Assembly (NCBI GenBank): GCA_964568795.1
Contig: CAZMRQ010000003.1
Coordinates: 4,386 to 68,385 of the forward strand
From: CAZMRQ01 sp964568795
GTDB lineage: Bacteria; Pseudomonadota; Gammaproteobacteria; Comchoanobacterales; Comchoanobacteraceae
Length of the DNA stretch: 64,000 nt
Reading direction: 5' to 3'
In this document: in pieces, positions 33,894-44,122 of the stretch
Layout of the letters: each line of letters opens with the position of its first letter
Numbering within the stretch: the first letter of the stretch is position 1
The notes under the pieces: model-generated
What the model was told of the DNA's origin: nothing
Databases searched by the model: none
The model's input: only the letters and a program-made list of their open reading frames with translations
Made by a program: the position numbers and the translations under genes

Positions 33894-36378
33894 GTTTTTT
33901 GCTAACATATTTATTGTATGACACAATTAATTTTTCTTTGACTACTTCTATGATTGCAGCAAAGATAATCCATGGTGCTCGAAATATATGAACAATACTA
34001 TTAAATAAACCAAATTTCTTGACTAAACATGTAGCGATGAGTTTTTGGCGCTCGATATTTAAGCTAGGATTTAGACTTTTCAAAGCGTTGAACACAGTAA
34101 CAGCATTTGTTTGCCTATGAACATGAATCATGAGGGTATACTGGTCAATGCAATTAATGTAATTTTTTACCTCTCGATCAGTGATACCCTCACCTGCTAG
34201 GTTTCGATAATTCTTGTAGGCATGAACGTGAACATTGATTCCCTTCTCAAGGCCTTTACCAAGACTAGCTAACTGTGTGGGGTATCCTTTATTAATACAG
34301 AATTCTAATTGTTTTTGACTTATGATTCCATCGTATTTCTCCAACAGTTGTTGGCAAATACTTTTAGCGTACTTAGCGATTAGAGATTTGGGTTGATTGG
34401 ATTGTTCTGTGCTGTTGGCATAGCACAATTGAAATAATTTGTGCAGTGCATGGTTATCTATATTGTTTTTTATCCATTCATTCATTATTTGTTGATCGTG
34501 ACGGTATGGATTGGTGCTGCCAGAAACAGCCTTTTCTGGTTCAATCTTGCCTTCTAGCCAATGAGCCATCAAAAGCATAGACATTCCTTCGTCCTTAACC
34601 TCTTGTGTGCAACCTGATTTTACCAAAGACTCACAGGAATATTGGAAATTGTCTGATAAGAGTGTTAAGAATCGCGGGTGATGCTTCCCATGTTGGCGAG
34701 ACGATATGGTCATCATATCTTCCTGGCTTGATTTTTGTAGAAGATTCTCCCAGGCCTGGATAATACAGAATTTTAATTGTTCTGGATTTATGCAATTATA
34801 ATTTTTTTCCATCATTTTTTCACTAATATATGTGGCGTAATTTTTGATGACAGATTTCTGTGGTTCGGATTGATCTGTGCAGTGGGTGTAGCACAATTCG
34901 AACAGTTTCTGGAGCTCATTGTCATTTAGTTGATCTATCCATTCTCTCACTATGCCTTTGTCGTGATCACATTTATCAGTTTCTTTTTGTGGGCTGGTCG
35001 TGTTATTTAGCCAATGAGCCATCAAAAGCATAGACATCCCTTTGTCCTTAACCTCTTGCGTGCATGTACTATTAATCAAAGAAGAATGAAAATGATCGAA
35101 ACTTTCAGATATGTGTTTTAACTCACGTGGGTGAATCTCTGAAGTGAATTTTTCTATAAACACAGTTAAGAATTCAGCCAAGCCATTATATGGGATGCGG
35201 TAGTATTCAGTGAGCGCAGACCCATAAGGTGGCATAGCTTGATTCCATGAAGAAAGAAATGAAAAATCAGGCCTGTCGGTAGGTAAAAGTGTGGTTATTA
35301 ATTGGAGCGGGCCATCTGGCACAGGCAAGGAGATAGAGTGAAAAAAATCCGCTATCTTCAATACATCATAGCCGAGGAAATACACATCCTTCCATTCTAT
35401 ACAACTGAGATCTTCGAGTAGTCGTATCTGAGAGGGTAGATCATACCTGTAATTCAGTTCGAGTGCATATAAGTGCATTCTGACACATGATAGTGCATAA
35501 TAGACGCTCATGTTGTTGTATTTGCTGAATAATTCTCTTAGGAGTGTATTTATAAAGGGATAAGCATTCCTGTCTTCTTTCAAAAGTTCAGATACTAGTA
35601 TAAAATGCGGAGCATATGTTGAAATTTTTGTGAAATTACAGTTGATGAAATTAAGCCATTGGTCTTTTTTTCTGCTATCGCTGCATTTTAATGCCCTAAT
35701 CATTAGGATGTCTAGATTTACGTGGTCTCTAATTGCATTAGAATCATGGGTTCCGATTACGCTAGCTGTTGTTTCGTAGATCGTCGAGAGGTCAGCTGCG
35801 TCATGATTTATCGCAGACAAGACAGGAATACAAGAAGTGAATTCTTGAAGTTGAGAAAAAAATGAGGATGGTATTTTGCAGAGGATCCATTCTTTGCAAC
35901 CTTCGAAAAAACAAGGAATGCTATCAACCAGCTTTGATAATTTTCCATCAAGGAAGTTATTTATTCTAAATGTGGGATTGTGTGCTAATTTAGTACGGAT
36001 GTGTTCACATAAAGCAATAGCAATCCTATAATGTTTATTTTCTAATAGACAGTATACAATGGTGCGGCAATGCGATAGTTGAAGCTTAGGATCATTCTTT
36101 GAATCTATTTTGATAAAATAATCCGACACACTTTGAGCCAAAGCCTGGTGATTGCCATCTATACAATCTTTTATGTAGGGAAGTTGTTTAGTATCTTTTC
36201 CAGGCATACTCTTCCCTTCAGTGATAATACCAATATATCTGAATCGTTCAGTGCACTTGTCTTGTGCATCAGGTGCTAAATGTGAAAAGAGATACGATGC
36301 CAAGACCTGTTTATCTTCTAGGATGGCTCTTTCAACTTCATTGAAATCTTCGAACGAAGAGTTGGGGACTGATGGCAT
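33766..36378 (-). CDS. Large orphan repeat protein, candidate effector
   Basis: An 870-residue, mostly soluble protein of unknown family. Two copies of a roughly 110-residue unit start near residues 437 and 588, 151 residues apart; both contain CTQEVKD-[KE]-GMSMLLMAHWL and end near QLKFC or QLEFC. One hydrophobic segment lies around 800-815, and the last 43 residues, overprinted on the MFS gene, are Gly/Pro/Ser/Gln-rich. AGGAG precedes the ATG by 8 nt. Many Leu-rich helices suggest an alpha-solenoid. Effector function is inferred from architecture and host-associated context only. Confidence 0.65.
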   Translation of the reverse strand: MPSVPNSSFEDFNEVERAILEDKQVLASYLFSHLAPDAQDKCTERFRYIGIITEGKSMPGKDTKQLPYIKDCIDGNHQALAQSVSDYFIKIDSKNDPKLQLSHCRTIVYCLLENKHYRIAIALCEHIRTKLAHNPTFRINNFLDGKLSKLVDSIPCFFEGCKEWILCKIPSSFFSQLQEFTSCIPVLSAINHDAADLSTIYETTASVIGTHDSNAIRDHVNLDILMIRALKCSDSRKKDQWLNFINCNFTKISTYAPHFILVSELLKEDRNAYPFINTLLRELFSKYNNMSVYYALSCVRMHLYALELNYRYDLPSQIRLLEDLSCIEWKDVYFLGYDVLKIADFFHSISLPVPDGPLQLITTLLPTDRPDFSFLSSWNQAMPPYGSALTEYYRIPYNGLAEFLTVFIEKFTSEIHPRELKHISESFDHFHSSLINSTCTQEVKDKGMSMLLMAHWLNNTTSPQKETDKCDHDKGIVREWIDQLNDNELQKLFELCYTHCTDQSEPQKSVIKNYATYISEKMMEKNYNCINPEQLKFCIIQAWENLLQKSSQEDMMTISSRQHGKHHPRFLTLLSDNFQYSCESLVKSGCTQEVKDEGMSMLLMAHWLEGKIEPEKAVSGSTNPYRHDQQIMNEWIKNNIDNHALHKLFQLCYANSTEQSNQPKSLIAKYAKSICQQLLEKYDGIISQKQLEFCINKGYPTQLASLGKGLEKGINVHVHAYKNYRNLAGEGITDREVKNYINCIDQYTLMIHVHRQTNAVTVFNALKSLNPSLNIERQKLIATCLVKKFGLFNSIVHIFRAPWIIFAAIIEVVKEKLIVSYNKYVSKKPTTGSPAHQTVLSEALTGNPTPGQGDTRQVPVGSQARNRSLT

Positions 36379-36405
36379 GGTGTTGACTCCTGGTAGAGAT
36401 GGGGT

Positions 36406-36873
36406 TTAGGTATTTCTGAAAAGACTATAAAATGGAATGGATATATTGTCCCGTATCATTTTTGATAACTTTTGAGCCTCTCGAATAGTAGGATTAAAAT
36501 TAAAGCTTGTTTTCGGGTCACTAACGACTTTAACTGCAATTATTAGAGGGAGTTTGATTAATTGCATTAAGTATTGAGCCCAACTGGTGTCAGCTGTTGT
36601 TTCACCAGGAGCTTTGCTGTGGTTTAAGAATGCCAGAGTGAAAATGCAAGAAATCATAGAGAGTATCTTGTAGAAAGGGTTTTTGAGGACAGTTAACCAG
36701 AAGCAGCACCAAGCGATAGCTTTAAGTTGAAAGAATAGTCGTATAGGGAAGGCGTCATAGAGTTTATTAAAAGCATCTTTTAATGTATGAGATATGGGGA
36801 AGACGAGGAGGAATAACAAAAATGTTCCAGATAAAATTTTCACTATTTTTGCATTAATTATGGGGGATGTCAA
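36406..36873 (-). CDS. Small orphan membrane protein
   Basis: 155 residues, unidentified. Three hydrophobic segments (about 10-28, 45-62 and 66-82) and a basic C-terminal half with an amphipathic character. The start is a TTG with GGGA 5 nt upstream; no nearby in-frame ATG exists, so the call is less secure. It lies 27 bp upstream of the 870-residue gene on the same strand and may be expressed with it. Confidence 0.45.
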   Translation of the reverse strand: MTSPIINAKIVKILSGTFLLFLLVFPISHTLKDAFNKLYDAFPIRLFFQLKAIAWCCFWLTVLKNPFYKILSMISCIFTLAFLNHSKAPGETTADTSWAQYLMQLIKLPLIIAVKVVSDPKTSFNFNPTIREAQKLSKMIRDNISIPFYSLFRNT

Positions 36874-36983
36874 TATTCCCAGAGATTATCAGAATTATGA
36901 GATGTGATTCTATATTCATTGGGATCAGGGATTGCAAATTAGCTGGAAAGATGGCATATTATCAGATAAATAAGGTGAGAATT

Positions 36984-37184
36984 ATGGCACGAGTAACCAT
37001 TCAAGATTGTCGAGCGCATATTAGCAATCAATTTGTTTTGTGTTTAATGGCGGCAAAGCGAGCACGAGAGCTTAATGAGTCTACAGAGACATCAAATATT
37101 GCACATAAAAATGTGACTGATAAGTCAACAGTGCTAGCTCTCAGAGAAATTGCTGAGGGATACGTTGTTGATACAACGGAATAA
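36984..37184 (+). CDS. rpoZ: RNA polymerase omega subunit
   Basis: 66 residues beginning MARVTIQDCRAHISNQF, the standard RpoZ N-terminus, with the conserved AAKRARELN helix. It stabilises beta-prime and, in many bacteria, forms a ppGpp site. The ATG at 36984 has AAGGTGAG upstream; a longer frame adds 39 unrelated residues. It lies 5 bp before spoT, the conserved pairing; gmk, which often precedes it, is not present. Confidence 0.95.
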   Translation: MARVTIQDCRAHISNQFVLCLMAAKRARELNESTETSNIAHKNVTDKSTVLALREIAEGYVVDTTE

Positions 37185-37189
37185 ATGTT

Positions 37190-39316
37190 TTGCCTGAGGT
37201 TTGTTCTAAGCAGCTGACCAAGTCAGTTACTTACTTACCCAAAGATCAGCAGGACAAAATTAACCACGCTTTTCATTTTGCTGACAAAGCCCATCATGGG
37301 CAGCTACGCCGTTCAGGTGAGCCCTATATTATTCATCCACTACATGTCGCCTGTATTTTGGCAGAACTCAAAATGGATGTGAGCAGTATTGTTGCAGGGT
37401 TATTGCATGATGTTGTTGAGGACACACCGACAACACTTGAGAATTTGGCTGAATTATTTGGTGAAGAAGTGGCTTATATTGTCGATGGTGTCAGTAAGAT
37501 AACACGTATTAAATTCCGTAATAAAATCGAAGAGCAGGCTGAAAACTTTCGAAAAATGCTGCTGGCAATGTCTAAAGATATTCGAGTTATCATTATTAAG
37601 TTAGCGGATAGATTACACAATATGCAGACTATTTCTGCTATGCCTGTGGCCAAACAAAAATTTAAAGCATATGAGACGTTAGAAATATATGCCCCTATTG
37701 CCAAAAGGCTGGGCATGCATAATATCTGTCTTGAACTTGAAAATATAGGATTCAAGACACTTTATCCCATGCGTTACAGAGTATTGCATAACCAGTTAGA
37801 AAAAGTTCAGAAGCGTCATCATAAGGCTTTGGAGGAAATTAAATCTGCCATCGAACATAAACTTTGTTCACATAATATTAAGGCTATGTGGGTGAGAACA
37901 CGTGGCAAGCATATATATAGTATTTATAGGAAAATTAAGCAGACTCACTTATCATTTAGTAAGCTGACAGATGTATTTGGCCTTAGAGTTGGACTTGAAA
38001 GTGTCGAGCAATGTTATTTAGCTCTTGGTCTTGTGCATATGACTTATCGTCCAATGTCGCGTAGGTTCAAAGATTACATTGCCATACCAAAAGCCAATGG
38101 CTACCAATCATTGCATACAGTTCTTTTTGGCCCATCAGGCATGCCTATTGAGGTGCAAATACGTACAACAGCGATGGATCATCTGGCTGAACAAGGAGTT
38201 GCTGCCCATTGGTTGTATAAAGTGGGGCAATCACGCTCTGTTTTAGATATCAATAAGCAGCAGTGGCTGAAAAATTTGATTGAATTGCAACAGCAAACAG
38301 GGAGCTCAGTCGAGTTTTTGGAAAATGTCAAAACAGACATTTTTTCAGATGCAGTTTATGTCTTTACTAGCAAAGGTGAAGTCATAGAGATGCCGACAGG
38401 ATCAACTGTCTTGGATTTTGCTTTTGAAATATCAGATGACGTCGGTTGTCACTGCGTTGCGGCTAAAGTAGATAGAGAATTCTCGCCTCTATCGGCAGTA
38501 TGTGCAACTGGTCAGGTTATTGAAATTATTACTTCTGAAAGCTCGAGCCCATCGCGTTCATGGCTTAATATTGTGAAATCAAGTAAGGCTCGTACTACTT
38601 TAAAAGCTGTCTTCGCAAAGAAAAAAATCGAAGAGTCTATTGTTCTGGGTAAGAAGTTATTTATCAAAGCTATGAAGGATCTATCGATCGATAGCTCAAC
38701 AGTCGATATGACAAAAATTTTTGCATGCCTCCCTAAGATACATGGTGATGTCACAGAAGAAGACTTTTATGGCATGATTGGAACAGGGGATATAAGCTCA
38801 TCAGAGATTTGTCATTTGTATATTGACAGTCATGGTGCGCATGTGGGCCAAGTTGACATATCCTCTCTTGCTATCACAGGGGCAGAAGGAATGGCAATTG
38901 ATTACAGCAGTTGCTGTCGCCCGATACCAGGTGATCAGATTGCTGGGATCATAAAATCAGGTTCAGGGGTCATTATTCACCGTGGCAGTTGCCGTATGGC
39001 CAAAAGGCTATTGAGAGCAAAGGATTTTCAGGAAATAGCGGTGTGCTGGTCGCCACATGTGGTTGGAGAGTTTGAAACAATTTTGCGTATTGAGGCAATC
39101 AATCAACGCGGCGTTTTAGCATCTATTGTAGTTACAATATCTGATTTTTGTCAGAATATAGAGGATGTTTATATAGATAGCTATACTTCAGACTCAGCTG
39201 TTGTTAAGGTCAAGCTTTCTGTGACAGGACGTGGGCAAGTGGCCAAAGTGTTGCGTCAGCTTCGCAGATTACGGCAGGTGTTGTCTGTCAAAAGAAATCT
39301 GGAGGATGATGAATGA
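37190..39316 (+). CDS. spoT: Bifunctional (p)ppGpp synthetase/hydrolase SpoT
   Basis: Stringent-response enzyme. N-terminal HD hydrolase with LLHDVVEDT near 68-76, the synthetase domain with DVFGLRV and FKDYIAIPKANGYQSLHT, a TGS domain (VYVFTSKGEVIEMPTGSTVLDFA), a zinc-finger/CC segment with DYSSCCRPIPGD, and an ACT domain at the C-terminus. Length 708 matches E. coli SpoT (702). The start is TTG at 37190 without a good ribosome site, so translation may depend on rpoZ. It overlaps the following flavoprotein gene by 4 bp. Confidence 0.94.
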   Translation: MPEVCSKQLTKSVTYLPKDQQDKINHAFHFADKAHHGQLRRSGEPYIIHPLHVACILAELKMDVSSIVAGLLHDVVEDTPTTLENLAELFGEEVAYIVDGVSKITRIKFRNKIEEQAENFRKMLLAMSKDIRVIIIKLADRLHNMQTISAMPVAKQKFKAYETLEIYAPIAKRLGMHNICLELENIGFKTLYPMRYRVLHNQLEKVQKRHHKALEEIKSAIEHKLCSHNIKAMWVRTRGKHIYSIYRKIKQTHLSFSKLTDVFGLRVGLESVEQCYLALGLVHMTYRPMSRRFKDYIAIPKANGYQSLHTVLFGPSGMPIEVQIRTTAMDHLAEQGVAAHWLYKVGQSRSVLDINKQQWLKNLIELQQQTGSSVEFLENVKTDIFSDAVYVFTSKGEVIEMPTGSTVLDFAFEISDDVGCHCVAAKVDREFSPLSAVCATGQVIEIITSESSSPSRSWLNIVKSSKARTTLKAVFAKKKIEESIVLGKKLFIKAMKDLSIDSSTVDMTKIFACLPKIHGDVTEEDFYGMIGTGDISSSEICHLYIDSHGAHVGQVDISSLAITGAEGMAIDYSSCCRPIPGDQIAGIIKSGSGVIIHRGSCRMAKRLLRAKDFQEIAVCWSPHVVGEFETILRIEAINQRGVLASIVVTISDFCQNIEDVYIDSYTSDSAVVKVKLSVTGRGQVAKVLRQLRRLRQVLSVKRNLEDDE

Positions 39317-40467
39317 TTGTGATTTGCGGTTCTGGCTTTGCAGGTTATACCACAGCTGAAAAAATAAGAAAAACACAGCCAGATGTTCCAATAACGATTG
39401 TGACAGATACAGATGGCTCTTTTTTTCCTAAGCCGCAGCTTTCTGTAAGCTTTGATAAACAGAAATCGATGGATGATTTAATCACTCAGTCGGCTGTTGC
39501 CAAAGCTGAGAGGTTGGATTTAACAGTACATGCCAATCAAGAAATTCAATTGATAGACACAGAAAGGCAACAAGTGATTTCTGATGGGATGTCTTTAGCC
39601 TATGATACGTGCGTGTATGCCATGGGCTCACACGCAATACCTTTGCGGGCAGAGGTGGATCCGCAAGCACAAGATGCTGTTCATGTGCTCAATAGCCTCA
39701 TGGATTATAATCGGGTACTATCGGCGCTCAGCCGTTACGATCGGTGCCGTGTAGGGGTGATTGGTTGTGGGCTGATTGGTTATGAGCTGATTGCGACACT
39801 CAATCGATACGGCGCTCAGGTCACAGCCTTTCATGATCAACGCTGGATGCTCAATCAATTACTGCCAGAGGAAGGCCAGCAGTACGCCACTGATGCTGTA
39901 CAGAGTCAGTGCGAATATTATCCGGAATTTCTGACAGAACGTATCACACGGTCTGATCAAGGCCTTATAGTTAGCAATGGTGAGCATGAGGTGGAAGTGG
40001 ATCAGGTGATTGTGGCCATTGGTGTGCGCGCAAATACATTGTGTGCTCAAAAGTCTGGGTTCATTACAGATCGTATGGGCGTTGTGGTGAATGAAGTGGG
40101 TCAAGTCCAAGGCATGGACAATATTTGGGCGGTGGGTGATTGCGTATCACTCAATGGTCATAGTTTCAAATACATTGCTTTTGGACGGTATATGGCAGAT
40201 GTTATTGCTCACAATATGTTTACTCAACAGAGGCAGTCTCTGACTCATAAACCTTTTCCGTATACAGTTAAATCAACAATATGCCCGGTATCTGTGATGG
40301 GCATTCCGGATAATGGTTTGGCATGGGACTGGGAGATTACTGATACAAGTTTAGTGGGTATGCAATACAGTGATGGAAAACTTAAGGCCTGGTGTTTGTG
40401 TGGTGATGATAAAGCACTCAAAGCCAAACTCACACAGAGTCTTGCATCACCCGTTCATACGAGTTGA
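39313..40467 (+). CDS. FAD-dependent rubredoxin-NAD reductase-like oxidoreductase
   Basis: A 384-residue pyridine-nucleotide-disulfide-family flavoprotein: FAD motif GSGFAGYTTAE at the N-terminus, NAD motif VIGCGLIGYE near 150-159, and the second FAD site AVGDC near 276. It resembles rubredoxin reductases of gammaproteobacteria; no rubredoxin gene is seen beside it. Translationally coupled to spoT through ATGA. Its 3' end overlaps arginase by 13 bp. Confidence 0.75.
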   Translation: MIVICGSGFAGYTTAEKIRKTQPDVPITIVTDTDGSFFPKPQLSVSFDKQKSMDDLITQSAVAKAERLDLTVHANQEIQLIDTERQQVISDGMSLAYDTCVYAMGSHAIPLRAEVDPQAQDAVHVLNSLMDYNRVLSALSRYDRCRVGVIGCGLIGYELIATLNRYGAQVTAFHDQRWMLNQLLPEEGQQYATDAVQSQCEYYPEFLTERITRSDQGLIVSNGEHEVEVDQVIVAIGVRANTLCAQKSGFITDRMGVVVNEVGQVQGMDNIWAVGDCVSLNGHSFKYIAFGRYMADVIAHNMFTQQRQSLTHKPFPYTVKSTICPVSVMGIPDNGLAWDWEITDTSLVGMQYSDGKLKAWCLCGDDKALKAKLTQSLASPVHTS

Positions 40468-41258
40468 CTGCGGTACTTCATTAACTTATGGACGATGTCC
40501 AGGGTCTTGTTTTCTGGGTCATTTGTGGGATTGTACTCAGCAATTTCGATGGCTGCTGTTTTTTTGCATAATAAGGATTGCCATAAGGTTAATAAGTCAT
40601 GACTACGGATTCCACCAGGTTCTGGGGTATTGACACCAGGGGAGTCATTAGGGTCGATGACATCAAGATCGAGGGATATTCCAAAAGCATCATTGCCAAG
40701 CCATTCTTGAACTTTAGTTATCACTGATTTAACGCCCAATTCATTAAATCTTTTTTGATCAATAACTTCCACCCCTAGTTTTTTGTAGAGTTGCTGTTCA
40801 CATTTTTCATAGGAGCGTGTTCCTATGACGAGTAAGTTTTCAGGTTTTAGGGCATTGACTAAGGGAGATTGATCGTGATGAAAGGCAAACTCACCAAGTA
40901 AATAGGCCAAGGGCATGCCGTGGATATTTCCTGATGCAGTATTACTGGGGGTGTGTGCATCGAGATGGGCATCAATCCACAGCAGTTTTAATCCAGGAAA
41001 TATATCAAAGTGCCCCTGCCAGTATCCCATAGCAGATGAGTGGTCTCCTGAAAGAAGGATCTGTTGGGGGTTGTCAATAACAGCTTGGTAAAGTCTGTTT
41101 TTGTCATTGGTGATAGACTTTATTGCATCCAGCCTAGAGAGAGTACTTTGAGGCATAATGACAGACGATACAGGCGTTGGGAATTGACAGGCATAGTACA
41201 GAGGTCCTAAGCAGCCGCGGTAATCGTTTGTTCCTTGAGCAGAGGCATAGAGTATCAT
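40455..41258 (-). CDS. Arginase/agmatinase-family ureohydrolase, probably arginase
   Basis: A 267-residue ureohydrolase cleaving arginine to ornithine and urea. Manganese ligands are visible in GDHSSAMG (71-78), DAHLDAHTP (96-104) and SLDLDVIDPNDSPG near 193-206, and EIAEYNP near 240 completes the site. The fold is arginase-like; agmatinase cannot be excluded by eye. It is 2 bp downstream of citrate synthase. Ornithine cyclodeaminase at 31.7 kb could use the ornithine. Confidence 0.85.
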   Translation of the reverse strand: MILYASAQGTNDYRGCLGPLYYACQFPTPVSSVIMPQSTLSRLDAIKSITNDKNRLYQAVIDNPQQILLSGDHSSAMGYWQGHFDIFPGLKLLWIDAHLDAHTPSNTASGNIHGMPLAYLLGEFAFHHDQSPLVNALKPENLLVIGTRSYEKCEQQLYKKLGVEVIDQKRFNELGVKSVITKVQEWLGNDAFGISLDLDVIDPNDSPGVNTPEPGGIRSHDLLTLWQSLLCKKTAAIEIAEYNPTNDPENKTLDIVHKLMKYRSQLV

Positions 41259-41260
41259 AA

Positions 41261-42502
41261 TTATGGCCAGTTAATACTTCGCTCTTTGGGGCCTACATAA
41301 AACTGTCTTGGTCGGTATATCGGCTGTTTGCTTTCTATTTGCTCATTAAGATGTGCGAGCCAGCCCACAGTTCTTGAGATAGAGAAAATGACTGTAAACA
41401 TGTTAGCAGGAATCCCCAATGCTTTGAGAATAAGCCCAGAATAAAAGTCGATATTTGGGTATAAGTGTCTTTCTTTAAAATAATCATCCTTCAATGCAAT
41501 CTCTTCCAGTCTAAGAGCAAGATCAAAAATAGGGCTGTTCAGTTTTTTTTCAGCAATAAGCTTGTGACATAGCTTTTGAATCACACGGGAGCGTGGGTCA
41601 AAGTTTTTGTACACTCGGTGACCAAATCCCATCAATCGTGTTGGATCATTGCGGTCTTTTACTTTAGCTAAGTAGGCCGGAATATTATCGGGATGACCAA
41701 TGTCCTCTAATTGTTTGAGGGCAGCTTGGTTGGCACCACCATGGAGCGGTCCCCACAGAGCGGCTATTCCTGAGGCTATGCATGCATACATATTGGCCCC
41801 GGTTGAAGCAGCTACGCGCACAGCTGTTGTGGAGGCATTAAACTCATGTTCTGCATGAAGTGTGAAAATAGTGTCGAATGCTATTGTTTCTACTGCAGAA
41901 AAGGCATAGTCTTCAGAGGGAACAGAGAATAGCATATGAAGAAAGTTCTCAGAGAATGATAGATTATTTTGAGGGTAGACGAAAGGTTGGCCAATGGCAT
42001 ATTTATAGCTCATAGCTGCAAGCGTGGGCATTTTTGAAAATATACGCATTGTGTTGAGATAGAGGTTCTCCTTATCATGTATGTCAAGCTCATCATGATA
42101 GAAAGAGGATAATGCTCCCACAACGCCTACCATGATAGACATAGGGTGACTGTCTCTTTTAAAGCCATTATAGAAGTTGATGAGTTGTTCTTGTACCAAG
42201 GTGTGGTTTTTTCTTTGCTCTTCGAATAAGTCAAGTTCTTGCTTATTAGGCAGCTCTTTTTTGAGAATCAGATAAGCTACCTCAGTAAAGGTGCAGTTTT
42301 CTACAAGTTGCTCAATGGGGTATCCTCGGTAGGTAAGAATCCCTTTTTCTCCATCAATAAAGGAGATAGAAGATTCACCGCAAGCAGTGTTTTTAAGGGA
42401 TGGGTCGTAGATATTGGCGCCAGTGGATTGTTTGATTTTAGCAGCGTCAAGAAATAATCCGCCTTGGCTGTCTGTATACGAGTCAGTGGTGTCTGGGTTC
42501 AC
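41261..42502 (-). CDS. gltA: Citrate synthase
   Basis: Condenses oxaloacetate and acetyl-CoA at TCA-cycle entry. The catalytic His lies in GFGHRVYKN, another in LHGGANQAAL, and DPR follows; length 413 fits the hexameric, NADH-regulated type of gammaproteobacteria. The start is GTG, with GGAG about 10 nt upstream. It forms a two-gene unit with arginase. Confidence 0.95.
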   Translation of the reverse strand: MNPDTTDSYTDSQGGLFLDAAKIKQSTGANIYDPSLKNTACGESSISFIDGEKGILTYRGYPIEQLVENCTFTEVAYLILKKELPNKQELDLFEEQRKNHTLVQEQLINFYNGFKRDSHPMSIMVGVVGALSSFYHDELDIHDKENLYLNTMRIFSKMPTLAAMSYKYAIGQPFVYPQNNLSFSENFLHMLFSVPSEDYAFSAVETIAFDTIFTLHAEHEFNASTTAVRVAASTGANMYACIASGIAALWGPLHGGANQAALKQLEDIGHPDNIPAYLAKVKDRNDPTRLMGFGHRVYKNFDPRSRVIQKLCHKLIAEKKLNSPIFDLALRLEEIALKDDYFKERHLYPNIDFYSGLILKALGIPANMFTVIFSISRTVGWLAHLNEQIESKQPIYRPRQFYVGPKERSINWP

Positions 42503-42850
42503 TTTAAGTATTCTCCGTCATTGAGATTTTCTTAAAGGCATATTAACACAATTAATGTCAGTTTTGTACCCCTATGAACAGAGGCAGTCAAAGGATAGAT
42601 TTTCTAAGTCGAACACACCAAGATTTATACAACAATCTAAGAGAGAGACTTGTCAGCCCTCATGTCCCCTGTATGCCCTAATCATAGCACCGAGATGGTC
42701 ATACAGAGTATTGCTGCGAGCGGGTTGCTGGTGAAGAAAGAAAAGGGTGCTGTATTGAAGTTGTAAGCAATGCCCAGGCCCAAAGGCAGAGGTGTTGATT
42801 CAAAGTCAATCTGAAAAGGGGCACTTTTATACCTTTTAGGGTGAGATAAG
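42503..42850. other. 348-bp stretch without a supported gene
   Basis: Between tilS (3' end) and gltA (5' end), both on the minus strand. No tRNA, terminator or start-codon-bearing frame stands out. A minus-strand frame running on from the end of tilS stays open to about 42682 and reads barrel-like (PLPLGLGIAYNF), but it has no start, so I leave it unannotated. Confidence 0.4.
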
Positions 42851-44122
42851 TCAGTGCTTAGAACACTGCAATGAAGGTTGACACAATATTGATTGGCGTA
42901 ATAACAAGTGCTCAGAAGCTGTGAGATAGGCTAAAGAAGGGGTGATCTTCAGTTTGGAAATAATATGGTCATAGTCCTCATCATGGAAATAGTATGGAAT
43001 AGAAATACAGCGGCCTTTATAAAATATCAGTGGGACATAAGTCCTCACCCATGGAGGGCAGCTAATTTGTTGAAAAAACTTTTTTAGTTGAATACGGCAT
43101 TTTTTACCAATATCAATGAGGGTTTTGTGCGGCAGGTCTCTATGTATAGTGAGCTCAGGGGAAGCATTTTTGACATGTATCTTGGGGCTTGGTAGTGGAC
43201 TTGGTTGTATATAAAGCATTTGTTGGTAGGAATATACTGTATATGAGCCTAAATGGTATGTTCCATAGGGTTTATTGAGTAATGCTATGCAGCCAGTAAT
43301 ATGGCCTTGAGAGATGTTTTTTGAGGTGTGCTCATGCAACCATCTTTTGATTAATTCACCCCTCATCCATGTGGTGCAACTTTTAGGGAATCCAAGCCAC
43401 TGACTTCGTGAGTGAGAACAATACAGTTCATCAATATGTTGTTGCAAGTATGCATTGGCCTGGTGCCAGTGCGATAGGCTTGTTTTGCATCCTTGACGGT
43501 ATTGTGGAAAGTGTTGCTCAATTATTGGGAGTAATTTATGGCGTATGCAGTTACGGCTATATTGTAAGTCATCATTGCTTTTATCGTGAAAAAAGTCTAG
43601 GTTTTTTTCTTTTGCATATGCAATAATTTGATTTCGCCCAATCTTTAGTAAAGGTCTAATAATTAGCACGTTTTCATGGGTCCTTTGCTCAGGCATTCCA
43701 GAGAGTGCTTGCAGGCCAGATCCTCTTATAAAATTGAATAGAACGGTTTCTAGTTGATCATCAAGATGATGGCCAAGTAGAAGTTGTGATTTTTCAGGAA
43801 GTTGACCGAATGCGTGATAGCGGTGCTGACGCATGTCAGACTCACTGTGGCATGCATGTGCGGGTGGTGGAACCAGAGTGAGAGACAATTGCAGGTTATG
43901 AGCTAATTGTTTAGAAAAATCCGCCATTTCTCGGCTTTGTGTGCTGTCATGGTGCATGATGTGGATAAGCTGAGGTGAAGGAAAGCCTCTTGTAAGGGCG
44001 TACTGATGCCATAGATGTGTGAGCACAACTGAATCAATCCCTCCACTTAGTCCTATCCAGCACTGACGTGGATAAATAGTGTGATCGCAGAATGTGAAAA
44101 ATTCTTCAACCCATTTGATCAT
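42851..44122 (-). CDS. tilS: tRNA(Ile) lysidine synthetase TilS
   Basis: Converts the wobble C of tRNA-Ile(CAU) to lysidine using ATP. The P-loop-like SGGIDS is at 26-31 and the LLGHHLDDQLET segment is present. Length 423 is normal. The ATG at 44122 lies 17 bp inside the accA 3' end, indicating coupling; a longer frame of 10 residues is possible. The accA-tilS pairing is widely conserved. Confidence 0.92.
   Translation of the reverse strand: MIKWVEEFFTFCDHTIYPRQCWIGLSGGIDSVVLTHLWHQYALTRGFPSPQLIHIMHHDSTQSREMADFSKQLAHNLQLSLTLVPPPAHACHSESDMRQHRYHAFGQLPEKSQLLLGHHLDDQLETVLFNFIRGSGLQALSGMPEQRTHENVLIIRPLLKIGRNQIIAYAKEKNLDFFHDKSNDDLQYSRNCIRHKLLPIIEQHFPQYRQGCKTSLSHWHQANAYLQQHIDELYCSHSRSQWLGFPKSCTTWMRGELIKRWLHEHTSKNISQGHITGCIALLNKPYGTYHLGSYTVYSYQQMLYIQPSPLPSPKIHVKNASPELTIHRDLPHKTLIDIGKKCRIQLKKFFQQISCPPWVRTYVPLIFYKGRCISIPYYFHDEDYDHIISKLKITPSLAYLTASEHLLLRQSILCQPSLQCSKH

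Noticed and set aside
42682..42850. Minus-strand open frame after tilS with a barrel-like run (PLPLGLGIAYNF)
   Set aside because: No start codon or ribosome site, runs out of the tilS end in another frame, and only about 60 codons; could be chance or an old fragment.
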